From positions 36,676,401-36,740,400 of the forward strand of contig JASFXZ010000004.1 in the NCBI GenBank assembly GCA_032209605.1: a stretch of DNA of 64,000 nucleotides. Direction: 5' to 3'. This DNA is from Mactromeris polynyma. Its lineage: Eukaryota; Mollusca; Bivalvia; Venerida; Mactridae. The translations under genes were made by a program, and so were the position numbers. Of the stretch, positions 26,394-38,654 are shown in pieces (position 1 is the stretch's first letter; each line of letters starts with the position of its first letter). Under the pieces are notes generated by a model. The model had not been told where the DNA came from, did not search any database, and saw only the letters and a program-made list of their open reading frames with translations.

Positions 26394-27893
26394 AATTCCT
26401 GATACAGATACAATACGTATGAATTGAATGAGTGAGAGATGGATATTTGAATTCCTGATACAGATATAATACGTATGGATTGAATGAGTGAGAGATGGAT
26501 AATTGAATACCTGATACAGATACATTGCGTATGTATTTAATGAGTGAAAGATTAATACATGAATGCCTGATACAGATACAATACGTATGGATTGAATGAA
26601 TGAAAGATGGATTATTGAATTCCAGATACCGATACAATACGTATGAATTGAATGAGTGAGAGATGGATATTTGAATTCCTGATACCGATACAATACGTAT
26701 GTATTGAATGGGTGAGAGATGGATACTTGCATTCCTGATACAGATACAATACGTATGAATTGAATGAGTGAGAGATGGATACTTGAATTCCTGATACCGA
26801 TACAATACGTATGTATTGAATGGGTGAAAGATGGATACTTGCATTCCTGATACAGATACAATACGTATGGATTGAATGGGTGAAAGATGGATACTTGAAT
26901 ACCTGATACAGATACAATATGTATGGATTGAATGAGTGAAAGATGAATAATTTAATTCCTGATACAGATATAATACGTATGGATTGAATGGGTGAGAGAT
27001 GGATAATTGAATTCCTGACACAGATATAATACGTATGGATTGAATGAGTGAGAGATGGATACTTGAATTCCTGAAACAGATGCAATACGTATGGATTTAA
27101 TAAGTGAGAGATGGATACTTGAATTCCTGATACAGATGCAATACGTATGGATTGAATAAGGCAGAGATGGATACTTGAATTCCTGATACAGATACAACAC
27201 TTATGGATTGCACGGGCGAGCGATGGATAATTGAATTCCAAATACAATACGTATGGATTGAATGAGTGAAAGATGGATAATTAAATTCCTGATACAGATA
27301 CAATACGTATGAATTGAATGAGTGAGAGATGGATATTTGAATTCCTGATACAGATATAATACGTATGGATTGAATGAGTGAGAGATGGATAATTGAATAC
27401 CTGATACAGATACATTGCGTATGTATTTAATGAGTGAAAGATTAATACATGAATGCCTGATACAGATACAATACGTATGGATTGAATGAATGAAAGATGG
27501 ATTATTGAATTCCAGATACCGATACAATACGTATGAATTGAATGAGTGAGAGATGGATATTTGAATTCCTGATACCGATACAATACGTATGTATTGAATG
27601 GGTGAGAGATGGATACTTGCATTCCTGATACAGATACAATACGTATGAATTGAATGAGTGAGAGATGGATACTTGAATTCCTGATACCGATACAATACGT
27701 ATGTATTGAATGGGTGAAAGATGGATACTTGCATTCCTGATACAGATACAATACGTATGGATTGAATGGGTGAAAGATGGATACTTGAATACCTGATACA
27801 GATACAATATGTATGGATTGAATGAGTGAAAGATGAATAATTTAATTCCTGATACAGATATAATACGTATGGATTGAATGGGTGAGAGATGGA
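26115..27893. repeat. Second higher-order tandem duplication, 2 x 890 bp
   Basis: About 26,115-27,003 recurs at 27,005-27,893 at an offset of 890 bp, close to 16 basic units. A few substitutions separate the copies. Its left part overlaps the end of the 2,954-bp block, so this duplication involves material from that block. Confidence 0.8.
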
Positions 27894-28425
27894 TAATTGA
27901 ATTCCGGATACTGATATAATACGTATGAATTGAATGAGTGAGAGATGGATATTTGATTTCCTGATACCGATATAATACGTATGTATTGAATGGGTGAAAG
28001 ATGGATACTTGCATTCCTGATACAGATACAATACGTATGGATTGAATGGGTGAAAGATGGATACTTGAATTCCAGATACAGATACAATGCGTATGGATTG
28101 AATGGGTGAGAGATGGATACTTGAATTCCAGATGCAGATACAATACGTATGAATTGAATGGGTGACAGATGTATAATTGAATTCCTGATGCAGATACAAT
28201 ACGTATTGATTGAATGACTGAAAGATGGATATTTGAATTCCTGATTCAGATACCATGCGTATTGATTGAATGGGTGAAAGATGGATAATTGAATTCCTGA
28301 TGCAGATACAATACGTATGGATTGAATGAGTGAGAGATGGGTACTTGAATTCCTGAAACAGATACAATACGTATGGATTGAATGAGTGGAAGGTGGATAA
28401 TTGAATTCATGATACAGATACAATA

Positions 28426-28665
28426 CGTACAGACAACCTATTCAGATGAATACAGACAGCCTAGTCTGATAAATACAGACAGCGTATTCTGATGAATACA
28501 GACAACCTATTCTGATGAATACAGACACCCTATTCTGATGAATACAAACAGCCTTTTATAATGAATACATATAACCTATTCTGATGAATACAAGCAACCT
28601 ATTCTGATGAATACAGACAACCTATTCTGATGAATATAGACAACCTATTCTGATGCATATAGACT
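28426..28665. repeat. 23-bp tandem repeat, about 10 copies
   Basis: The unit is close to GACAACCTATTCTGATGAAT plus three bases (ACA). It directly abuts the right end of the 56-bp array and shares no obvious similarity with it. Confidence 0.85.
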
Positions 28666-30471
28666 GAGCTTTGTTATTCTTTGTTATTCAAGCATTAGAT
28701 CTCTCTTGTTGAATTATGTGTATTTGAATTCTGTGTATATTTGTGAATCTCATATATATTAAAATGCATTATACTAATATAACGTATACCTGTATGTTTT
28801 GATACCAATTTTGTACAAGATATGTTACACAAATATTATTTTGAAATATTTCGTTTTGTTGTAAAACGTGTGTATTTTATGATCAACCACAGTTTTGTAA
28901 GACTACCGGTATTGATTTGACGAACATACTTATGACGTCGCGTCAGATGTTGACGTCAACTTGAAAAATCGACTGTCCATAACTATAAAACTTTTAAAAT
29001 AAATACCATGAATTATAGTAGAAAAATGATTCTTATATCTTTATTAACTCAACTAAGTACGATCATTTGCTTAAACTGTTATCATTCTTGATGTAAGTAC
29101 GTTATCTACATATAGTCCGAACAAATTAACCAGATCCTGACCTTTATGCATGAATATATTATGCATCGATTAGGCTGACTATATTATTTTCCGTGAGAGG
29201 ATCGTGCATCATCGTTATATTTTGTTGCAGATAGGGAATTCATTGCATTTGTGTAATTCTTTCATTACTCGTATATATTAATAAATGAAAACGATTAGAG
29301 CCGTTAAACGGCTTAGAGACGAAGATAAATTTAGATGATCAGTCCACTGTGAAATTATACTAATATAAGTCAGGAGGTTTAGGTTAATTTGTCTGAGTAA
29401 TACTTTTCACGAATAATATTTGGCTTCTCTGTTAGTCTTGAATCGTTGTATGTAAAGTAGACGATAGTGATGGAGAGATGGCAACGCTATTTTGCATAAC
29501 TACGTACACAAATTTGTGACTTATGTTCAGCTTACTCACACTAACATATGTAATCATATTGTTGAAAATGTCGTAAGAATTTACTTAGTACGTATTTTCG
29601 ACAAATTGAGGACAGATGCCGATGTTCAATGTATTTGCACTATAATTTGCCAAATAAACTATTGATATGTAGTTACGTTTTCTTTATACACACCTTCCTC
29701 GGGACATAACTCTCTGAAATGGTGCATGTCCTTCTGGAATGGCAATTTGATTGTCCCTACTTCCACTTGACTATACATTCTCTATAGCGCGATGTTTCAG
29801 AGATCAGCTTCTGCTGTGGTACTCCTTTGTTGATTAGGAATATCACCGAATATAAAACTATTGTGCAGTTCATGGCTTTTTAACGATTAACTATAACAAC
29901 TTAGTAGTCTTTTTTACAAACACGGAACCCATCTGACAATAGTTTGATCTATATTAAATGTAGAGATGTGCTTAATTTCTTAATAAGGAAGAGATTAGGT
30001 TGTTACAGCGAATGCCACATACACAACGCAATGCATCCCCACATAGAACCTAGTGAACAACAGCCTACGAAACAAAGTTTACTTGAGAGGTACAGGGATA
30101 AACATGTATGGAAACGGGGGGGGGGGGTAGCAATGGATAGTCTGGCCGACAACCATGCATAATTAAAGGGGACAGACCCACACACACCGTCCTGAAAATG
30201 CCACCAAACAGGTAGAATAAAGAAAACAACAATACTAATGAATGACAAATATTTGTTTTGTACAAATGGACGTATCAGAAACTATTTAAACACATATTTA
30301 CTTTCAAAGTCCGCAATGGTATATATATTCGATCAGAGTGATGGTCTTCAACAATCTCTACATTCATAGTTATGGGATTTGGATTGATTAATTTTAATGG
30401 GAACTGAATAATAAAAACCTTTTATCCACGCTGATCAAATTATACCTAATTTTAAATATACGTAGAAAGAA
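28666..30471. other. Non-genic DNA between the minisatellite and the second A+B block
   Basis: No gene is supported. A dispersed-repeat copy occupies 29,990-30,250, including a ten-G run near 30,115. The missing 3' part of KvB1 is not found here. Confidence 0.5.
29990..30250 (+). repeat. Dispersed repeat, diverged copy
   Basis: It matches the 8,508-8,862 element through the GCCACATACAC core and a later GTCTGGCCGACAACCAT segment, with a long G run between. The 72- and 81-codon frames over it are not supported as genes. Confidence 0.5.
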
Positions 30472-31850
30472 AATGGGTTTATGAAATAAAAATAAGGTAG
30501 ACATGAGTTATGATTACTTAAACGTAACAATGTATTCAGTTACAATTTGATCTTTCAGATTTGTTCACAAGATATGTGACGTTGCTTCTTGCGTACATAT
30601 TTCTACGAAAGAGGACCTAAACTGGTTGACTGAAGTTCATTCAATCAAAACTATACTATGTACTGTGGTTACACATAACAGGCACATACTATGCTTTAAT
30701 AACTTGTTCGAACATCCAGATGAAGAAAATAATAAATGTTTTGACTATGTTATTCACACCGTCCATAGACGCGATTTGATCTCTTTGTTATACCCGATAA
30801 ATATAAGTGCATGCTAATTTATTTCCGTCGAATTGTGAATAAATCATTAAAACCTATCACAATCCTCAGAATAAGCTTCTTCGTGGAGTTAATGGAGGCT
30901 TACATGATGTGTGGATCATAGCCTGAATAATGTTCGCAACCATTACTTCTGGCTATGCATTATCATTCAAGACTATGCTCAGTTCTGCGCAACTGTTCAC
31001 ATTATCTCTCAAAGAGGAAATATGGTACTCGACTGAAGTTTGAATGCGACAACAAAGGCAAATGTATAATTAATGTTGTTGCGTAGTCATCGAGCGTGTC
31101 TCGAAAACATCAATTGATATATGCCATACCGAGGTTGATATTGTTCTGGCATTGATAGGTTAATCTTTCAAATGTGAACGAATAAAGAAAGAGAAGACAT
31201 TAGTCTGCTGACTATACTGTTTCGAATTTCAGTTTGTTTCTGAAACAATACCGAATTTTTATACTACTAGTTCCATCGCTATCGCTTCTTTTTATCGAAC
31301 GACTAATTTGTCTTCCGGCATGATATCCTGCCAGTGACATGAAAAGTCCATATCGCCATTAGTTTCACTAATACATTCATACGTATATGATGTGTGATAT
31401 GGTACAACAATGTTTTTTAAAGCAGTGAAAACTGTTGGTGTTATTTAACCGTGAATCAATACTTAAAGTGTCGATGTGGTGATATGACTTCATAAATAAT
31501 TCGTGTTGCTGTTTTTCGTAGACAAGCTGGTGCGCATAGATGCGAGATCGAAACAGAACTAATACGAAGTTCGAATGCTAGCTATTTAGACAAAGACAAC
31601 GGTTGGTAGCTTTTGTTGTTACGACGAAATTAATTGAAACTTCAAATGCAACTATTATTATTGAAAATGCAACTCGTGATTCTTGGATAATTAAATGATA
31701 TACTGAATGATACACTCCAGTATTAGACGCAGTTAGATTGGTTTTGCGACTGCAACGTGCAGTGTATCAGTACTCAGGTGTAGAACGTGCGATTTTTTAA
31801 CTTTCTTACGGATACACTTTTTAGCTTATTACATTAATGACAGAACAGAT
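30472..31850. other. Upstream flank of KvA2; start of the duplicated block
   Basis: Collinear with 1-1393. No gene is supported. A 63-codon frame at 30,626-30,817 is disrupted in the first block. Confidence 0.55.
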
Positions 31851-32449
31851 ATGGTTCGAGTGAAAATTAACGTGTCGGGTGTGAAGTGTGAATTTGATCG
31901 GAGTATTCTGGAAGGCAAAGAACATGAAAAGCTGTTTAAAATGCGCAGAAATGTGGTTCACCACTGGAAATACTTGTCGACCGTCCGGTTGAAAGTTTCA
32001 CGGCAATTCTGAGTTATTATCAGACCGGCGAATTGCACATGCCACAAACAATGTGTCCAAAAGCTTTCAAGAAGGAGCTCGCGTTTTGGTGTGTGTCTCC
32101 GACCCTTTTGGAGCGTTGTTGTGTATACAAGTAAGTGTAAATCATAAGTTTATGCAGCTTCATAGACAAAGTTTCTTATATAAAAAGTTGCTATCCTTCT
32201 AACGTATATATAAAGTAGACATGATGGTCCAAGTCACTTTAGAATTCAGATATGTCAACCAAAGCACTTTGTCGCTTATGACTAAAAATGACATAAGCGT
32301 TTTCAGCGATTGCATTGCCTTGTAACCCCCTCAACAACTCGTACAATGTTTTATTATATTTTGTTTATTTCGTTTTTATTGGATTTAACGCCACGTTTCA
32401 GCCTTAGTTTAGTTACACATGGTGGTCAGTTGATATAACCAGTTTTCTG

Positions 32450-32640
32450 CCTGTAGTAATTTACCAATAACCAAGCAGCTGACATTTTCTCCACAAGAAT
32501 CAGAGGTGGAAGATAAATGACCATGACCAGATGTCACTGAAGGACATGACTTGTTCAGTCAGGGAACTCGAACCAGGACCGATCGGTTGTCACTCCAGCG
32601 CTCTACCAACTTTTTGAATATAGATGTGTAATGACGAATG
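32450..32640 (-). repeat. tRNA-derived SINE in KvA2 intron 1
   Basis: Orthologous to the SINE at 2008-2215: same orientation and position, with B-box-like GGTTCGAGTTC complement near 32,562-32,573. It confirms that the A copies share this insertion by descent. Confidence 0.58.
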
Positions 32641-35338
32641 AGTAATGTGTTTCTAATGAGTTATTGCGTATTATCGTAAAATGTGACAATATCCAGACAA
32701 CACCACATTAACATGCATAATTATGATGAACGCGGACGAAACATCATTTTTAATATACTGATTTCATCTAACTTTACAAGGAAGCATTCAATGTCTTCCT
32801 GTTATCAAAGCACTGAAAGTGCTGACAACAAGGGACTCACTGCAGATAACAAACATCACTTGAACATAGATTTACCTATCACAATAGTCAAGAACAATTT
32901 GTTATGTCATTATTTTGAATAATATAGGAGTTGAACATACGATTGTATACAAATAATTGGTAAAGACAATCAGAAGGATGGATGGGAAGAAGTAAACAGT
33001 ACCTTAATGTGGATTATTTGCCAATTTTCAATGCAATCCATTGAAAACTAACGTAGTTTGCATTATAAACTATAAGTTATAACAAATCATTATCATTGTA
33101 CTTGTATTATCAAATTGAATTACAATCCCTTCAAAACTGATGAAGTAGTTAGCCACACAAACTACATACGTTGTATATCGGACAGAACAACCAATAGATC
33201 CACCTGCAGACATGGTGATTCTAGTATTCCCATTGACAAACACTGTTTGAGGGAGTATAAATACTAGGCATAAATACTACTAAGATTATTATTTTGTTAA
33301 ACTATTTTAATAAATATTCTAGCTATTAGGTAAACTGTTCATGAAGCAGTCATCCAGAGTTAAAAGCTCGACTCTACATATCATGCAAAATAAGTATTAA
33401 CTGTCCCACAGGAAGAAAAATGCTCAGCAACTACAAGTGAACACAATCGATCCACTTTTAAACTATTAAAACTTTGATATTACTGGAGAAATAGTTATTA
33501 AGATTATAACTAAATAATTTCATATTAGTGTGTACCAAGAACAGCCCTCTTATCAATTAAAAGTATGTGCAAATGCAAAATATGGGCAATTTTGTGTTAA
33601 CATAAACCAACAAAAAATCTCACAGCTAATAACAAATAACAATGACCATGAAATTACTCAATGATTTGCCAGTGTTTCAGCTCACAATTACCAACTTCTA
33701 GAAGAGACACATTCTGCTATACTACTATTTTTACCCCTGTTAATATTAAGACGTTTACTTGAAAATGCTTATTTGAGAAAAAATATGAGATTTAGAGAAG
33801 TTCCATATCTATAATAAAAGCATTACATTCGTGCTTTCATGATACAATTTTATGTGAAAATGTGTTATGTCTGGTCAACCAGACTCATAATTACAAGTCA
33901 TATGGATACATGTACATACATTCTGTAGAATCAAGAAATAAGATGTACTAGTTATCTAAACAATATCATGAATACCTGTTTAAATTACCGGTTTACATCA
34001 TTCTTTTAGATACCACTGTACATTATTTATACATGTTCCTTATTTGAAGTTAATACTGAAGTAGATAAAAACGCATACGAACATGTGCAACACATTGAAC
34101 AAGTATACAAAATATGCATGTTAACATGATATAGGAATAAGTGGTGAGAGAAAAGAATGTACATCAAACACAATTTAATTTATATCATTCATAAGTACTT
34201 AGAATGACTGCTGAGGTAATATAATACTGACTAAAGATACAAACACAAAAAAACAATGATTTCAAAACTTAGAGATGAAAGTGCATTTAGTTTGCTTTAC
34301 TAGGATTGATCTCTCAATTCAAAGCTCTTAAATAATAAACTGTCTAGTTTTTCACTACCTTTTCGTTACTAGATTGTAGCAATTCCCCAAACTTTAGTAT
34401 GTTTGGATTTTGTCTATAATAAAAAGGGATCTACTCGTTTCTATAGCTATCATAAACTTTACATTCAAAGAAAAACTGAAACTCATCTTCTAAACAATTG
34501 CAGAAGTGACATTTCCTTTCATATACTGGTGTTTTGTTGGGTTAAGTCCAACGGTCCACTTCAATGTGTAATCTATGGAATGATACTCTAAATCGTGTTA
34601 ATGCTTTTCTATATTTATTTACCAGCACTATGTCTAAATAAGGCTGAAATTTGAAGTTTGAAATTAATTTGGATGTATTTGCTCTGCTTGATTATTCAAT
34701 ATCACTATTCCAATCCTGTAAATAGTGATCAGTTAATCTCTGTCTAACCATAGAAAACAATAATGTGTTATTTCCAAAAATACCATGCATCAATGAACCC
34801 AAGTTTGTTTTGTACATTTCTGGCCAATTTAATATTATGTAACAACATATCATAAACAAGTCTAACATATAGTCAACATTATTATCCAATATATAATTGA
34901 AGTCTAAACATCATTCATGTAAAATTTAATCTTAAAAGTTGTTTCAGTGCTTGACCGGTCATATAAATATTTAAGGATTTCTGCCACATGTTTAAGATTT
35001 ACAACACATATCAAAATGTGCAACTGTCAGGTAGCAGTGACACATACTGAAAGGTAGACAATCTCAAGGGTTTGAAAGTATCATAATTCATATGAAGAAA
35101 AATACTGTGTATAAATCTACAAATTTGTCCACACTTCGGTTTCAGTTTTGTAAACTCCATCTAACAGATTGGCAAATCAAATACATTTTAACTGCATTTT
35201 TACATAAGTCACTCCATCACTCCAGGATGTTCATTGCTGCACTTTAATGTCAATATATTGTTACAACTGCCCTTGTCTTCATGACAACACATTATTCAAT
35301 GACAGTTAGCAGTGAAATGGAACTCTTCTCAGCATCCA

Positions 35339-38249
35339 TTAATCTTTCTTCAGCAGTGTCTCTAAATAAAAAGAAAACAGAAAATGTTTGAGTATTTTCA
35401 CAAATACATGCATGGTCATTATTCCCATGTGTTTCCTACAACTTGCAAATGGAAAACCTAGACTTTATAGCTAAGCACTTTTGGCATGATGAAAACCAAA
35501 TGAATTATTCATTATTGAATTTATTCAATACATATTTGTAGTGATGACGCGATCATCGAAAATAATCGAAAAATCGTCGCTAGAAATCCGACAATGGCGA
35601 CAATCAATTATGAACTACAATAACTGAATATGATCGGAAATTTTGACTGAAGAGTTATTTCAATAAGTGGATATTACATAAACCCGGATATACATTCAAA
35701 TTTTATAGTTATAAACCGGTGTCATTTATGTTTAATCAATTCATAAAAATGAATCAAATTTTTAAGTTATAAACCCGGATAAACATTCAAATATTACAGT
35801 TATAAACCGGTGTCATTTATGTTTAATCAATCTTCATAAAGAAGTGAAAAACAGTTACTAATTGTTGTATAATTATAACACTAGAACAACCTAGTCAATA
35901 CAAAACATCTAGTCAGTAGTAGTCACTAGTCATGTTACTTAACTATATATTTAGCAGTAGCAATAATCATTGCCACATTCTTTTGTTTCTAGTTGTAGTT
36001 TTTTTAGCATTTTTAAATATTTGTTTTTGGGACGTTTTTGTGAAAACGTGATTGTATAGACTATCTAAGTTCAGACAGAGAATATTTTGACATCTGTAAA
36101 TTTGGTCAATCTTTTTCGTCTAAGCTTAGATCAAATCTTTTTTTACATCTATACTAGTACTAATCTGTACATAGATAATAGAACATCATTGTTTTCAACT
36201 TATTCAGTCAAATACAAATATACAAAGTAAACATACAAAGAAATATGTATTGAATGATGAAATGATCTTATGATATAAGAGGAATGCAAAACCCCACTAG
36301 TGTTAAATGTAGCAAAAAGAGATCAATAAAGTTGTATTAATGAAATTAACTGTCACCATTATACACAAAAAAACTAAATATTTCGATTATTTCCGATTCG
36401 ATTATAAGTTATCAAACCGACCCGATAACCGATTATGAAAACTGTCCAATTATCCATCTCTACATATTTGATAAACTTATTGTTCAAAACTTACCCTGAT
36501 TGCCTTCCTGAAATACTCTAATTGCTGCCATCATTGCTGTTTCAACAAAGATTATGGCTTCAGTAGCAGTAGTTCCATTATACCATGCTATGCACTTACA
36601 ATGTGCGATTCTTGGATATCATATAATGTAGATAACAACTCATCTGGACTGAACTACATGATCTGTAAATCATGGCTGCAAAAAAAGTCAAAACTAAGAA
36701 CTTTGAAGCTATGTATAAGACAAGAACTAATCAGAGCTATCATCATTAGTCAACAATTTGTCAAAAATAATCATCTTCAGGTACTGGCAACTGCTAAAAA
36801 ATAGTTTACAGTACACTTACAAAATATATGTTAACTTCAAATAAACACGCCTAAATGTTTTTGAACAAAATCACTCATGAGGTAGTGTCTGGTAAGAGTG
36901 CTGGAGGTCATTGGTTTAATCCCGGCCATGCCATGCCCAATATGTACAAATGGTATTTACAACTCTCTTACTAGGAAATCAGCATATACATGTAAATGAT
37001 AGAACAGGAGATAAATAAGCCCTGTTTAGTATCTGTTGGATAGTCTAATGATTTTACAAGAGCTTTGTATGGTATGAACAGATACATGTATCAACACATT
37101 GGTTGACCATAAATATGTAGTAGTTCAAGTAAATCAAGAGGAAAATTGCGCCCGACGTTGGGCTAGAACCCACAACCCCATGAACACTAGTACGGCGGTC
37201 TACCGACTGAGCTAAACAGGCAGCTGTCTAACCTACCAACTGGACACTTCTCACCCTTCAGGCATTTGAGACTCCTCCGCAATTGGGCGTCGAACACTTT
37301 TGCCACTATTGAAGTAAATCAAGGGAAAAAGTAAAACCGATCTGGGACCTGAACCCACAACCCCCTAAAGTAAACACTAGAGTATACAGCACTCTACCGA
37401 CTAACGTCTAACCCAACAACATTTCACTCCTCCCCCTTCCGGCATTTGAGAATCATCCACCATTGGCCGTCAAACACCGCTGCCACTATTGTAGTAAAAC
37501 AAGGGATAAGGTGTGCCCAATGTGGGGCTCGAACCGTCAACCCCCTAAATTCTAGAGTATACAGCGCTCTACCAACTGCGCTAACCATGCGGCAGACTAA
37601 CTCCACCCCACTACGCAGTAAATGAGTAATTAAACCTGTTGCAGGTACATGTCACTTGCCTGCAGTTAGATATCCAAGATGATAGATTAGAGTCTAGCAG
37701 ACTGAAATTGTTACTTAGAATAATATATTCATACATTTCGTTCGAACCTACCTCGGACAAGTTATAAGAATCATTATCTTACATAAAAGCTACCTGTAAA
37801 GTGGAGTGTAGCAAATATGTTGTTTTGGCATCATCATCATCATTATGTCTAACTCGACAATCTGTCCCACGATAACGCGGTTGACAACTGTCACCTAGTT
37901 GAACTTTCTGTACAAGTTACACGAATCATTGATGGCATGATGAATTCTTAATTCAGATTTACAAGTACCTGCGTGTAGCTAATACAATACACTTCCAATA
38001 AACGATAACAATTTAGCAGTTTACATCACAAAAATTCCATGAAGTCGCAACATCAAATGACTCGAGAAAACGTGTGATGATGCCTTACAATTCGTTTATT
38101 TCTTACAGACGGGAACAACAACGCATCCTGTCGTTTAATGCTACTAATGTCTTTAAATCACCCACAAAATACGCATCATTAACGTCCTCTTGTCTTAGAA
38201 ATATCACAAAATCGTATAAAATCACCGCTGTCAATCCGATACACTCCAT
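35339..38249 (-). CDS. Predicted small minus-strand gene, 4 exons, 107 aa, function unknown
   Basis: Exons in transcription order are 38249-38107, 37701-37660, 36610-36495 and 35361-35339, with phases 2, 2 and 1 joining in frame. Donors are GTAAGA, GCAAGT (a GC-AG intron) and GTAAGT; the last acceptor TTTATTTAG is strong and the exon 3 acceptor CCAAG is weak. Exon 2 is 42 nt and can be skipped without changing frame. The product starts MECIGLTAVILYDF, includes EDVNDAYFVGDLKTL and TEAIIFVETAMMAA, has a cysteine-rich middle (RCC, SNC, CKC) and ends LLKKD. I do not recognise the family. It lies antisense inside KvA2 intron 1, with intron 3 holding a hAT MITE. Support is only splice logic and protein-like composition. 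Confidence 0.4.
35539..36462. mobile_element. hAT-type MITE, 924 bp, with 8-bp target duplication
   Basis: The 8-mer CATATTTG occurs directly on both sides (35,531-35,538 and 36,463-36,470). The ends are TAGTGATG and CATCTCTA, inverted copies of TAG(T/A)GATG, followed by diverged subterminal ATAATCGA-type motifs. There is no transposase frame. Inside, a segment of about 80 bp containing ATAAACCGGTGTCATTTATG is tandemly duplicated (about 35,690-35,850). The 8-bp duplication and terminal sequence fit the hAT superfamily. Confidence 0.8.
36865..36965 (+). repeat. tRNA-derived SINE fragment
   Basis: Plus-strand A-box-like (GAGGTAGTGTCTGGTAAGAG) and B-box-like (TTGGTTTAATCCC) segments lie at tRNA spacing. 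The stems do not pair well enough for a functional tRNA. Confidence 0.45.
37120..37620 (-). repeat. Tandem trimer of a tRNA-derived SINE
   Basis: Three units of about 180 bp sit head to tail. Each has a minus-strand tRNA-like head (near 37,146-37,223, 37,340-37,400 and 37,512-37,595) with A-box GCTCAGTCGGTAGA-like and B-box GGTTCGAGCC-like motifs. A body ends in a sequence containing AAGTAAATCAAGGG or a variant. Anticodon arms carry extra bases, so these are not functional tRNAs. Confidence 0.65.
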
Positions 38250-38501
38250 ATTATTCACGTGACCTTTGAACCGAACCAAAGTGAAAGTGCTTAGGCTGGA
38301 TCCCGACTTTTTCTTATTGGTAAAGTACGCAAGATAGCTCAAGTACAATACATGCATATTTTGTTCCCGCGAGTGTTCGGGTTAAAGTTCACGTGAATAA
38401 TAATGAGTGTGATACGGCTGCGGCGTAGGCAGACATTTCCCCCCGAAATGTGTAATATCTAATCAGCAAGTTTCTTTGGTGGTCTTTCTTTTGCGTAAGT
38501 G
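38250..38501. promoter_or_regulatory. Candidate bidirectional promoter inside the insertion
   Basis: This 252-bp gap lies between the predicted minus-strand ATG (38,249) and the plus-strand ATG at 38,502. It is less AT-rich than its surroundings, with two CACGTG E-boxes (38,256-38,261 and 38,390-38,395) and an inverted CCAAT box (38,316-38,320). No TATA box is obvious. The call is inference from arrangement and motifs. Confidence 0.3.
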
Positions 38502-38654
38502 ATGTCAGCTCAAATCCGTTTTCTAGCTGATATCGCAAATGCTTACTGCTATGTTTTGTTAGACAGTGAGTCCTTTCTTCAGGAGTATGTAGATTTGGCG
38601 GTGCAGAACCTAAGAGTTCATACGATGAGTGTCCGCGGATTTCAAATACTATAG
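38502..38654 (+). CDS. Short plus-strand ORF (50 codons), possible cut-off first exon
   Basis: The ATG frame reads MSAQIRFLADIANAYCYV, then LQEYVDLAVQNLRVH, and stops 14 bp before the insertion breakpoint. A splice-donor-like CA|GTGAGT lies inside it at about 38,566, so it may instead be a first exon whose partners stayed at the donor locus. An overlapping minus-strand frame of 95 codons (38,389-38,676) competes with it. No family is recognised. Confidence 0.25.
   Translation: MSAQIRFLADIANAYCYVLLDSESFLQEYVDLAVQNLRVHTMSVRGFQIL

Larger units (their letters stand above)
20335..28425. repeat. 56-bp minisatellite array, about 8.1 kb (about 144 units)
   Basis: The basic unit is 56 bp, with parts such as GATACAGATACAATACGTAT and GGATTGAATGAGTGAGAG. 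Subtypes differ in the middle (AATAAGCTAAAG, AATGAGTGAGAG, GCACGGGCGAGCG) and some units are shortened to about 49 bp. The minus strand is nearly stop-free in all frames, giving spurious frames up to 424 codons rich in Tyr, Ser, Ile and Cys. Subtypes are clustered and arranged in higher-order blocks. Confidence 0.95.

Noticed and set aside
20379..28423. Long minus-strand open frames (up to 424 codons, Tyr/Ser/Ile/Cys-rich) in three frames
   Set aside because: They are translations of a 56-bp tandem repeat that is nearly stop-free on this strand; 56 is not a multiple of three, so every frame reads the same repeat. No start context, splice sites or domain are seen.
20335..28425. CRISPR-like regular repeats
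   Set aside because: There are no unique spacers between constant repeats, and the context is a eukaryotic genome with introns. It is a satellite-type array.
12337..30471. Remaining S2-S6 exon of KvB1 hidden downstream
   Set aside because: I looked for the pore and S4 signatures through this interval and found none; the next copies of those motifs belong to KvA2.
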